34,787 bases of DNA, taken from Didymodactylos carnosus (Eukaryota > Rotifera > Eurotatoria > Philodinida > Philodinidae). This document shows, in pieces, positions 11,197 to 21,980 of the stretch. The notes under the pieces were generated by a model. It worked only from the letters and a program-made list of their open reading frames with translations, ran no database searches and was not told where the DNA came from. Numbering within the stretch: position 1 is the stretch's first letter; every line of letters starts with the position of its first letter. The stretch is from NCBI GenBank assembly GCA_905250885.1, contig CAJNOQ010001190.1, positions 1-34,787 of the forward strand. Direction: 5' to 3'. The translations under genes and the position numbers were made by a program.

Positions 11197-12005
11197 CGGT
11201 ATTTAGCCGCCAGATCGTAACTAATTATCTCTATAAAAACAACAATATCTTTAAAAACGTGTGTCAATTTTAGGCACTAATTATAAAATAATTAAAATAT
11301 ATATCGGCGAAATCACTTCAGATGTTTCATCCACAACTATTCTTCTTTCCATCCATTTATTTTTGTCCTAAACATCTAGGAAGGGATAGCCAAGAACGGG
11401 CTGCTGACTCGAAGCAGAAGGTAGTGAAGAAAGATGAATTTTTTATAGTGAAAAAGGATCAGCCTTAAACGTTTTCACAGCAACAGATCAATATAAATCG
11501 ATTTCAACCTACATTGAAATTGACAGATGAATTTTCTGATGTTGAATTATTGCAATAACAGATTCATTTTTGATAGTAATTTTGACTCCTAAAACGTCTG
11601 TAAAGGTATCGTGACCATTATAGGAAGTCGTAAAGTACTTGAATTCGGTCGAGTTGCGTTTTGAGTCAGGGACATTGTATTAGAAATGCTACATTTTTCA
11701 GGGCTTTCAGTAAAACGATCATAATCTATTAGACAATATGATGAAGAGTTGGGAAGCATCTCATGTGTAGATAACACTAGCTATTTAAAAAAATTTTCAA
11801 AATTTAAAATATAGAATTTCTTCGGCGCATTTGGACAAACTTTAAAAATCTAACATATCCTGAACGAAAACCCGTAGAGAGTTGAAAGTGTTCTGATTTT
11901 GCCGAAGACACTTCATTCTATAACGAATGCATCACGTTTAACTCAAAACTGAAAATTTCCTCGAAAAGTGAAAGGAGTATGTTTAAGTATATAGATGCAA
12001 ATACA
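11197..12005. other. intergenic, nothing recognised
   Basis: AT-rich spacer. The 62-codon minus-strand frame at 11589-11777 shows no family features. No repeat or RNA was identified. Confidence 0.5.
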
Positions 12006-12505
12006 GTACTGATCACAATTATAGGAACCGGGGTTCAGATCTACTTGTCTCCGCTCCTCTGACTGATATACAGACTTGAATAACGAAAAGTCTATGTAAC
12101 TCTAGGGATTCAGATGTGCTCTATCCGAATATGAAATTAGATTTGCACAATGCGACTGACAAGTTTGAGAAAAATATAGTTTTATCAAAAACGATCGATT
12201 TTTACCTGGAAACAATCACGTATTCTATGTGTTATGTAACTTTCGAGCCAAACGAAAATCAGTTTGGTACAAAAATAAATAAAACTCGATATTGTCCCTA
12301 TAATTGTGTCCATGCAAAAATCGATCGTTTTTGATAAAACTATTTTTCTCAAACTTGTCAGTCGCATTGAACAAATCTAATTTCCTATTCGGATAGAGCA
12401 CACTCGAATCCATAGAGTTACATAGACTTATTCAAGTCTGCATATTAATCAGGGGAATGGAGATAAGTAGATTTGAACCGCTGTCCCTATAATTGGGATC
12501 AGTAC
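12006..12505. mobile_element. foldback element with about 190-bp arms
   Basis: Inverted arms at about 12006-12203 and 12316-12505 start with GTACTGATC and end with GATCAGTAC. They pair along most of their length, for example CAATGCGACTGACAAGTTTG against the complement of CAAACTTGTCAGTCGCATTG. The overlapping open frames on both strands here encode near-identical peptides because of the symmetry and are not genes. A second foldback starts only 8 bp downstream. Confidence 0.85.
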
Positions 12506-12513
12506 CATATATA

Positions 12514-13419
12514 GAACGGGTGGCGCAAAAAAGAATTGCACTGTTAGTATTTTCAAATCTGCTCCTCCTTACACTTGATTAAGCTAGTTTTTTAATAAAA
12601 GATTTCCTGTTGAATTCTCTACAAAAAATATATTGACTGTTGTATTGTAAAATCCGAAGGTGTAAAATGTCATGAGAAATGATGAGAAGTACTTAAATGT
12701 TGAAAAAAATAAACATATTTTACAGTTTTTTAGTACTATCTGCTAAAAGTTTGTGAGAGAGGAAAGCTGAAGTAGCTATCGTGTACGCGTCGAAAAGCTC
12801 TGTTTTCCATCTATAATTTAAATAATTTTCAGTTAGAATTGAGGGCGGAAGAATTTCATTATTTTTTTGCTAATTTTTCAAAAAATGACGATTTTTTACC
12901 AATAATTTGAGCCTTTCAATAAAACAAATAAAGCCTAGTCAAACTTGATCCATTCAGGTTGATTTCTTTAATTCTGAAAACAAATAATTAGTCGTTATGG
13001 GTCACATCTATAAGATTTGGAAAAAAACTTTGTTTTGTTTCACCCTTGTTCCACCGCACAAAAAAAAGGTAACAACTTTTGCTATTTTCACTTGGTTGCT
13101 CTTTGCACCGGGTATTTGGATTCAAACGATTTTCGCTCTACACAACGAGAAAGAGTGTATGTGAAACTACACAAAAATATACTGAAGCCGTACTTTAATG
13201 CTTGCGAAACCATTCGAAAAAATTTCGCTCTCTTTAAGAAAATACATTTTTTTCTCATGGCATTTTACATCTTCGGATTTTGCAATAAAATGGTTAATAT
13301 ATTTTTTGTAGATAATTCAACAGGAAAACTTTTGGTAAAAACTAGCTTAATCAAGTGTAAGGAGGAGGAGAAAAATTGAAAATACTAACAGTACAATTCT
13401 TTTTGCACCACTCGGTTCT
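12514..13419. mobile_element. foldback/MITE-like element, about 0.9 kb
   Basis: Arms at about 12514-12678 and 13251-13419 are inverted copies. The left end GAACGGGTGGCGCAAAAAAG matches the complement of the right end, and both contain AAGAATTG...ACTGTTAGTATTTTC. The 0.57-kb centre has a 120-codon open frame at 13017-13379 with no recognisable transposase features. No target duplication was found. Confidence 0.8.
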
Positions 13420-14654
13420 CTCTTTGTCTCTATATAGTAAGTATATTGAGGAGATATTTCGTTTTTTGTTACTATTTGTTGATAAGTTTTTCGTTATGCA
13501 TGGAGTTATCTGCGTTGTTCTCCACAGGCAAACTATTGTTCTTTCGCTGATTAGCGTTCTACGATAGTTTACCGAGGAAGGAAACGTTTTGTTAGAAGAA
13601 ATTTTATTTGCTGTAAAATTTAATATAATTATTAATTATACAGTCGTCGACTGTACTATTGTTTGAATCATGAATGTTCAAGCTTTAATAGACAAATATT
13701 CATCAAATTATATTATTTGTTTACCTGATGTTCATCAGATTCATTCAGACTAATCTGTTTAATTGTTCATAAGTGTTGATCGGTATTTTCGAACATTTAT
13801 GTTATTTTGTTTTAAAATATGAGTTAATATTGCAGAAAAATCAATATAAACGCATAAATGTTACACAGTCATGAAGAAATTCTTTTTGTCTTATTTGGTA
13901 TAATTAAATGTCAAATGATATCATTTATTATTTGAATAGTCTATAGTGAAAGAAACATACTTTACCAATTGGATTTGTCTTATTTACTAGTATGATATTA
14001 TAATACTCTTTTTTTTTTGGTTACTTATGATAATAAATCATCTGTGAATTTTAAATTAGTTACTTCTTTTTTTTTGACAAAAAAAATTTATTCTAATACT
14101 CTTTAACATAGAAAGAATAAAAGCTAATAGATATAGAACAACAGAAAATACTATATAGTATTTACTTTTCTTGTTTTCTTGTGTCTTAGAATATGATTAT
14201 TTGGTAGTTCCCATATTTAATCATGAAGTAAAAAACAAGAAAAATAACAAGAAAATCTTACTACATGCTGGAAAAAAGAAATAGAGAAAAAAAGGAAATA
14301 CCGATCGAATAATTATAACATAAATCATGTCAGAATAAAAAATAGGAAATAAACAATGAAAATGTATCTAAACAATTATTTCATTAATAAATATATCAAA
14401 ATGTGAGAAATGATAATAGTAAAAGCTCATATACTTAACCAAAATTACGAGTTTATGTAAAACTTATCAGACTCTGGATCAGGCAATTCTATTAGAAGAG
14501 AAAAACATATTCTAGACAAAATACATTAGTTTGTCTTGCTAGCGTAAAGTGTCTAGTTACACTTAATCTTATATTTTGACGCCTCTACAAATAGTTAATT
14601 TTCGAAAAAAAACACTATCCATTTTTTGAATATTCAAAAATATTTTTTTTCATT
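13420..14654. other. intergenic upstream of SMSr copy B
   Basis: Highly AT-rich sequence with T and A homopolymers. No gene or repeat was recognised. The promoter of the downstream gene presumably lies here, but no motif can be assigned with confidence. Confidence 0.5.
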
Positions 14655-14665
14655 TTTTATTTTAG
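14655..14665 (+). promoter_or_regulatory. splice-acceptor-like site just before the copy B start codon
   Basis: The stretch TTTTTATTTTAG ends six bases before the ATG at 14672. It has the pyrimidine-plus-AG form of the intron 3' ends in this window. It could be the acceptor for an upstream non-coding exon or for a trans-spliced leader. No donor can be assigned. Confidence 0.35.
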
Positions 14666-14671
14666 TTGAAA

Positions 14672-17600
14672 ATGCTTGTATATCAATCGCATCATTACTC
14701 ACCACCATCTCAAAATCAACAACAATCTTCTACCAAAGCTTCATCATATTTACCATCATCTTATCCACCAAAACTATCAAAATTAATCATGGAACCTTGG
14801 ACATGGTCGGTTGCTCAAGTTGGAGAATGGTTAATCAAACATAATTTACAAGAGTATATTCACTTGTTGTGTAGTACGTATCAAATGGACGGTATGAAAT
14901 TAATAAATCTTAAAGAAGATGATGTAATGAAATTAACGGTCCCAAATAAAACTGATAATAAAGAACTTTGGTATCATGTTAAACAATTACAGGCATGTAA
15001 GTTATCAGTTTATTATTAATCTAAAAAGCAGTTAATATGTCAGAGCTATCTGTGTTTCAGTTCGAACTACGTGTACGCAGAACTCATTGAAAATACCAAT
15101 CACATCACCATCGTTAAGTCATATAATCCCGTTTTATAACAGTAGGACTGATATTCAAATGAATAAAACTAATACTGATAAACAATTGATGTTAAATATG
15201 AATGGTCCACAATCAAATAGTGTAGCGTCGAATTTAAATACTACACCTACAAATAGTGTTCAAAGATCACGTTCACAAATTGAACGATCATTGAGCGATG
15301 GATCTCTTGATAGTGGTTCACATGCTCTTGTATCGGCAACAACATTCACTGAACGTAATATTACAGCTCCTGTACCAGTTACGTCAACAGTGTCTCCAAT
15401 AGATGGACATCATGTAAGAATTCCAACTGAAGAACTAGAATTTCGCGATGATGTCAGTTGTTGTATATTAACAACATTACGTAGTGATCGAAAAAAAACA
15501 TTATATGCATTTTTAATAGCTGTTGGAGCATTAATGTTTTGTAGTTTTATAATAACAATTGTTGATGAACGATTACCAGATCCAAAACGTCATCCTCCGC
15601 TACCAGATCTTATATTAGAAAATATACCGCAAATTACATGGGCATTTACCGTTACAGAATACATGATTGTGATTGATGTTAGTGCGTTAGTGACTGTTAT
15701 TCTATTCCATCGACATAGGTATGTTTATATCAATATTTGTATTTATTGGTAAATAATTTAGATGAATATTTTAAGTTTTTAGCTTTTATGAAAATTTAGT
15801 CCCTTATTTTTCCTGTTATGATTTGACTGCTGAAGAGAACTAGAGAGAGAAAAAGATAGTTATAGAGGTGAGTTTGACTTCGAAAAAAATTCACATTAGA
15901 TAATAGTGTGTTTGGTCATCACTGCTTAATTTAATGCAAAGACAAATTACAAGTGTAGGCGATAAATAATGCGTTTTTTTCTTAACTAAATAATATTTTT
16001 AACATTATTATGCACACTAATAAACATATGAACATTTAACTTCCTTCTACATTTTATTCCTTTTTCGTTGATATGAGATCTAATACACGTAACACTTATT
16101 AAGAAAGAATGCATAACCCCATCTCAGAAGGCTAAAACACGAAAAAAATGAATATATACTTTTTTATATCATTCGATTCTACTACACGTGAAACTGTGAT
16201 TATGAAGATTTTTTTAGCGCTTCAAACCTTATATTGACGAACTTATAAACATTTCAAAATAAGGTGCTTCGAAAAATCGGAAAATAGCGTCACCTATAGT
16301 ATTTTGAAGTTTTTCATGTCAAATTAGGTCAGATAACCGCTAACTTTTGGCTAATTACGGTTTTTTTCACCTTTTTTATTCGATATGACGATTTCTATCG
16401 TATTTTTTGTATGATTCGAATCATACTAACGACCTACGAATTACTTAGAAGTGAGGAGTTGCATTAAAAATAACAAGTTATTGTGCATGACCGCACAAAA
16501 CAGTTTGTTTTAAAACATGTTGTAAAACTTCACTTGTTGAACCGAAGTTGGTCCATAGTGACCAAAACTACGAACAGGTATCTGTTTTTCGTTAGGAAAC
16601 ATGTGGACATATTGGCGTAAAGGTACCGCTTTTTTTGATCATCTGTGGTTTTTATAAGCAACTGTCGGCAAATGAAGTCGAAACCATACACAATATCAGA
16701 AGCATTTTTTTTGCTATCACCCCCGTTATACGTGAAGTGGCACGTCCATTCCAAGGAGAGGAATTTGTTATTCTTGGTTGCGTATGAATGAGGAATGGCA
16801 GGCTAACGTAGTTTGGCAAGGGTTCGTGTAAATTCGCCCAAAGTGTGGTCGCATGCATTACACGATAGCACGGGAGTCACTACCCGTTTCCAACGGATGT
16901 CCGACCTACTCACCAAATCGTCCGTGTTTAGGCCGGTACACGTGTCTTAGGGTGGGTTTGAGGCCCTGTCACTTCAAAAAGTTGACATACACGAACCAAA
17001 ACTGTGGTGCTGAACAACATTTTCTTCTGATACAGATATGTTCCTGTTTGTTTTTTTAAACATGTTATTAGTGCCACTTGTAGCTCAGAATCTTCTTTCT
17101 GTTCACTCAACAAAGTCTGTTTGAAATCGTTTAACTCTACATTTGTCTCCAAGGCACAATCAGTTTTAGATGTTCTGTTTTTAAAATCAGATTTATTTTA
17201 TCGACAAAAAGTCGATTTAAATAAAACACGTATTTGTCAAGCACACTATGATAAAACACCGGTTTTTTTTAAAAATACGATGCGACTGTGTATTATGCAA
17301 AAAAACGCTAAAGAGCCATTATTTAGCCAAACGTTAGCAGGAAAATCATTTAGTAAAACTTTGGAAAACACACTATTCGTTGTAGTTTTACTCGCTGATT
17401 ATCATTGGACACTTTATTTTATTACAAAACGACTTTTTAGGGCGAAAAAAATGAAATTTCTGACAATGTCAATGAGTTTCTATGGGCTAAACGCTGAGTC
17501 TGTTTCTGGAATTTCATCCTGTTCTGCCCTATTGGAAAATGTCAAACTCAGCACAGTTTGTGCAGAATCGCGAGCTCTACAAAAACACGATTTTAAAAAG

Positions 17601-18743
17601 TTAAATTTTGAAATTTAGTTAAATAATTTTTTTGAACACAAAATACATCATTCGATGCAGTTTTTGATGGTCTTCCGAATGAGACGTTGTTCGAAACTAT
17701 CTGACTTAATCTGACATCAAAAACTTCAAAATACTATAGATGATGCTTTTTACCGATTTTTCGAAGCAGCTTATGTTGAATTGCTTAAAACTCCGTCAAT
17801 ATAAGGTTTGAAGCGCTAAAAGAATCTTCATAATCACAGTTTCACGTGTAGAATCAAATGATATAAAAATGTATATGTTAATTTTTTTTATGTTTTGGCC
17901 TTCTGAACAGATTCTTGCGGGGCTCGCGCATTGTCTCTTGTACTGGAAACACTGGGATTGACTAACTACGTCTTTCTGTTCTTTTATAATTTGCTTTTTA
18001 TTATCTTATTTAGACTAATAATTCTTCGACGATTATTCGCTATAGCTGCCGTATTGTATTTTTTACGAAGTTTAACTATGGTATTCACTTCATTACCAGT
18101 AGCTACAGTAAAAACAGATTGCAAGCCTGATGTGAGTTTGGCAGCTCAATTTTCTTTTTGTTCTGTAAATTTGCGGTTGAATTTTTATTTAGAAATTACC
18201 AAATATTGTAGCTCGTCTAAAAAAAACATTGCTGATATTTCTTGGTCAAGGTTTATCGCTTTATGGTGTTCGAACTTGTGGTGATTATCTTTACTCGGGG
18301 CATACTTGTACACTAATATTATGTACACATTTTATTAACGAATATTCACCACGATCATACCATTTACTTCATTTATTAACATGGCTAATGTCATTAACTG
18401 GCATGTTTTTTATACTAGCTGGTCATCAGCATTATTCTATTGATGTCTTGATCGCGTGGATTTTAGCATCAAGATTATTTGTTTATTATCATACATTAGC
18501 AAATAATAGAACATTATTGAAACGAGATCTAAAACGAATGAGGTAAAAGACTACTTATGTTTAAAGAACAAATTTAATTTAAAAATATATGTTTTTTTCT
18601 TATCTTATAGAATTTGGTTTCCACTCTTTGTCTATTTTGAAGAAAATGTTTTAACAGCTATACCTAATGAATATTGTTGTCCAACTTTTATAACCGATCT
18701 AAGAACTATGTTTGGCAATTGTATTGAAACAATCAGATATTAA
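14672..18743 (+). CDS. SMSr/SAMD8-like ceramide phosphoethanolamine synthase, copy B (5 exons)
   Basis: Predicted 527-residue paralogue of the gene at 5282-7303, same expected reaction and ER location. Exons: 14672-14996, 15061-15718, 18014-18131, 18193-18542, 18611-18743. The sum is a multiple of three and phases agree. After a Ser/Gln-rich leader, a SAM domain spans about residues 42-107. A Ser/Thr/Asn-rich linker follows, then the helix before DERLPDPKRHPPLPDLILENIP. Catalytic blocks are CGDYLYSGHT (His404) and HYSIDV (His447, Asp451), with the same 43-residue spacing as copy A. Only the intron after the FHRHR/FHKYW segment (phase 2) is clearly shared with copy A. Intron 2 is 2,295 nt because it carries an inserted inverted-repeat element. 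The nearest upstream ATG was chosen, and an acceptor-like site precedes it. Confidence 0.9.
16124..17906. mobile_element. 1.78-kb inverted-repeat element within intron 2 of copy B
   Basis: Arms of about 210 bp at 16124-16335 and 17698-17906 are inverted copies. The left end TCAGAAGGCTAAAACAC corresponds to the complement of the right end TGTTTTGGCCTTCTGA, and CTTCAAAATACTATAG pairs internally. The interior is 1.36 kb. It includes a patch of noticeably higher GC (about 16730-16990) and a 165-codon open frame at 17121-17618 that matches no family I recognise. The target duplication is not clear. It is likely a non-autonomous or decayed DNA transposon. Confidence 0.85.
17121..17618 (+). CDS. unrecognised 165-codon open frame inside the intronic element
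   Basis: The frame starts with ATG and encodes a basic, Cys/Phe/Leu-containing peptide with no motif I can name: no DDE, RNase H-like or zinc-finger pattern is visible. It lies wholly inside the 16124-17906 element and in the sense orientation of the host gene's intron. It could be a remnant of an element-encoded protein or chance. Confidence 0.15.
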   Translation: MKSFNSTFVSKAQSVLDVLFLKSDLFYRQKVDLNKTRICQAHYDKTPVFFKNTMRLCIMQKNAKEPLFSQTLAGKSFSKTLENTLFVVVLLADYHWTLYFITKRLFRAKKMKFLTMSMSFYGLNAESVSGISSCSALLENVKLSTVCAESRALQKHDFKKLNFEI

Positions 18744-20298
18744 ATTCTATAAGCTTATAAAATTCATTTTTATTCCATCTCTATTTCCAAAATAGTCTTC
18801 GAAAAACAAGAATTTTTTTTCTTGTTGTTTTTGTTTATTTTCAATCTATAGTCTGTGTGAAGAAATATGTTACATCTTTCGATCCCGCGTGAAAAAAAAT
18901 CAAATGCTGCTAATTTTATTCTATTTTGTCTGATTCTTTTTCTTTTCTTTTTTTTTTGTCTTCACTTTGTTTTATCATGCACGAGAATGTGACGAAATAC
19001 GCTTAAAAAAATCAGAATCAAGTTCTTTTTTATATGACTATCATTAATCTTTTTCTTCGTATTTGGATGATATTCTTCCTGTACGCAAGAGTAACTGTAT
19101 AATAATGTTATTGCTTGTTGTTGTTTTTTTATGTAATTTATTGACAGGATCAACATCTTTTCTTATTTTCTACCAAAAAACTATGTCTGATAGAAAATGA
19201 CGCAACTATGAATGAGTGCTAATTGATGTTATTTTTTTTGTCTGATGTGTCTTATAGTTTATATAGGTGATTAGAGAAATAAAATACCGGTAATATGATT
19301 TATAGAGATGAAGTCTTAAATAGTTATTTTTTTTTTTTTGCTTAATCCACCATTTTTGATATTTGATAGCCGCATTTATATCCTCTATTTTTTTATTATT
19401 GGTTTCCTCTAGCTACTCTATCGTATTTTGTCTATATCTCTTATCTTTCTATCATCCATTCGTGTCAGATTGCTCAATTTTCATCTCATTTGTTGATCTC
19501 TGTTCGCAGTTTTTTTTGTTCAATTGTCACCATCTTTTTCTTTTCTTATTTTGTGAGTTGTTCACATAGAACTTTATGTTTTTGTTACTTTTATCGTATT
19601 GTATCTGTCATTATAATATGTTTTTCTTTTTTATCGTTCAATACATCTATAATCTAAAAATACGCTATCTTCTGAGTAAATGAACCTCTAAGTGTTTTCT
19701 TTTTTTCATTTATTTTGTTTTTTTTTGCTTGCTTGTTTAACATTTTTTGAAATATATCTCGGACTTATAAATTCATTAATGTTAAAAACGACTCACTCTT
19801 GAAACAATTTAAAAAGTTCCTTGTTGTTCAAATTTCGATGAACAACGGTAATATATGACCAGTAATACTGTATATGACTAAGTGTTTTACTACAAGGGTA
19901 GTTTTTTTTTTTTTTTTTTATACAACAACGAAGACATATTATTGATATAAAAAAAACCTATTGCAATATTTTATTTAATAATATCGTGTATTCAACTGAG
20001 ACAAACAAAGATGATAGAAGAAATGTGAAGAAGATTAAAACATATTTTCATTATTTTCGATTCGTTAACTGAATTTCAATAGTACTAATATTTAGATAAA
20101 TGGTTTCATTTTTTTTTTATTATGTTCATTTTAGTTTTTGAACATGTGTTTGCTCATTTCAAATAAAACTTGTGTTCAACTTTACTAGATAGATGATAGT
20201 GAATGTCATATAATTTATTAATAAATTTCGGTTTGTCTACGAATAGTGTGCCCTTTTCTATATGAAAGCATTTCTAAATTAAACGGACTTACAAATAA
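18744..20298. other. intergenic, T-rich
   Basis: Downstream of copy B: long pyrimidine-rich plus-strand sequence with runs of T up to about 18. No gene was recognised. The frames at 18962-19156 (-) and 19363-19569 (+) are low-complexity and hydrophobic because of composition. The 3' UTR of copy B presumably starts here. Confidence 0.5.
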
Positions 20299-20302
20299 AT
20301 AA

Positions 20303-20619
20303 GTTTGGGAACCTTCAAAACACATCGACCACGCTGAATCTTATGGCAATGTTTATTTTTCGAACAAGCTTAAAAACCCACTGGAAATCTTTACGTGACG
20401 AAATCAACTATTTTTCACTATTTTCACCAAAAATTAAAAAACTCATAACTGAGTTAAAATTGTCTCAAACCGCTTCAGAATATCAAAATATACTCAATTT
20501 TTGCTGTGTTATACCATGAAATAGCACGTAAAGGTTTCCAGTGGGTTTTTAAGCTTGTTCGAAAAATAAACATTGCCATAAGATTCAGCGTGGTCGATGT
20601 GTTTTGAAGGTTCCCAAAC
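20303..20619. mobile_element. MITE with 95-bp, nearly perfect terminal inverted repeats
   Basis: A 317-bp element with termini at 20303-20397 and 20525-20619. The repeat starts GTTTGGGAACCTTCAAAACA, and by eye the two arms differ at one base in 95. ATAA flanks both sides (20299-20302 and 20620-20623) and may be a 4-bp target duplication. The spacer is about 127 bp and non-coding. The high arm identity suggests recent insertion or gene conversion. Confidence 0.85.
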
Positions 20620-20623
20620 ATAA

Positions 20624-21962
20624 AGTTTAGCCGATAGGTAGGTCCTCGAAAAATACCTATAGTTCCTGAACTACGAGGAGTAAAAACCTGGGACTTATGG
20701 AGTTTTAAAGAGGACAGTCTGGAGGTTCAAATCAATCTGTCAGAATTCAAAATACATTATTTTAGAAGCATATAGAATACAAAATCCGTAAAGGTTTTCT
20801 AGAATACCTCTGGAAAACCCTAAAGTTAGGGGGCATGTATTGATGACCTTATACATTTGTAAGCCATTCTTTTTGACACGAATGCAAAAAAGGCCAAGGC
20901 TTTGTCGTAAAACGCTTGGTCTTTGTGAAAGGTTTTCCAGAAAGAAACTCTGGCTTTTCCGTAAAAAACCGTTTCCCGAAGTCACCTGACACAACACAAA
21001 GATTTTCCACAATAACTTTAGATAGAAGAAAGTCCGCTGTAGAAGACCTACATGGTTGTTTGACTTCAATGTCTAAGACTGTTCTAAGAAAAAGTGTTCC
21101 ACGCTCAAAAACCGACTTTCTGGAACCCCATTATGAAGTACGGCGGCCAAAAAAACTGATAATCCATTAGATTCAGCATCCTCGAAAACCTCTAAGAACC
21201 AGCTCCCACTAACCTAGCTTCAATATTACAGAAGATAATGGAAGAAAAATCGTCTCACTGACTAGGTTTGAAACTCTTCATAATCACAATTCGTTGCGGG
21301 AGAAATTTTTGTTTATATCCATTTTATCCAAAATCGCTGTTTTCAAACTGCAGTTTTCGTCGTATTTTCGAAAATTTTTATAAATCGGCCAAAATCAAAT
21401 ATTTTGAGATCCGGTATGTCTTATCTTATTAATTCAGATAGCAGATTAATTCTTGTGTTATATCCGAACAGAGGAAGTTGGATAGTTCTATTTCATTTCC
21501 ACTGACAAGGCGAAAAGATGGAAAATTTCCTTTTTTTTAGTAGACCAGTAAAATTGCATTTTATATCAGCAAAACACGTCCGAAGACAATCTCTGATACA
21601 TGCCAAGAAAGACGACACTTCCTGGTACCAGCACATACGTTTTTTTCTAGTTTGTTGCATAGTTTCATGTTCACAATAAATATCTTTTTGTTGTGTTTTG
21701 GATTAGAAAGTAATAGAAATTGAAGCTTCGCTGTATTTCATCTGTCTTCCTTTATTTCTGCACAATTATTTCTGCCACACCCATTATATATCTTTATTCA
21801 TAACATGATAATTTAATTTAGAATAAGCACATAATTTTCTCACTATTGTGCAATTATCATTAAATTTGTAATAGTGATGATTATTTTATTCATTTGAAAA
21901 ATATCATTTTATCATCAAAACAGATTTCATTATATAATAAAGTAAACTGTAACGTTTCTCAT
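20624..21962. other. intergenic upstream of the VWA gene
   Basis: The section 20640-21250 is less AT-rich than its surroundings and has overlapping open frames on both strands (20740-21069 minus, 20916-21170 plus). Neither shows a recognisable domain. It could be an old transposon fragment. The rest is AT-rich spacer holding the presumed VWA gene promoter. Confidence 0.45.
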
Positions 21963-21964
21963 AG
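21954..21964 (+). promoter_or_regulatory. splice-acceptor-like site before the VWA start codon
   Basis: GTTTCTCATAG ends 16 bases before the ATG at 21981. It may mark the end of a 5' UTR intron or a trans-splicing acceptor. The motif alone is weak evidence. Confidence 0.3.
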
Positions 21965-21980
21965 TTCGAATATTTTAAAA

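Noticed and set aside
12116..12413. Three overlapping open frames on both strands
   Set aside because: Symmetry products of the 12006-12505 foldback arms; no protein features.
13017..13379. 120-codon open frame as a transposase candidate
   Set aside because: No DDE-type or zinc-finger pattern, low-complexity composition, and overlap with the inverted arm of the element.
20740..21170. Overlapping 109- and 84-codon frames in a less AT-rich patch
   Set aside because: No recognisable domain on either strand, no splice context and no flanking terminal repeats found.
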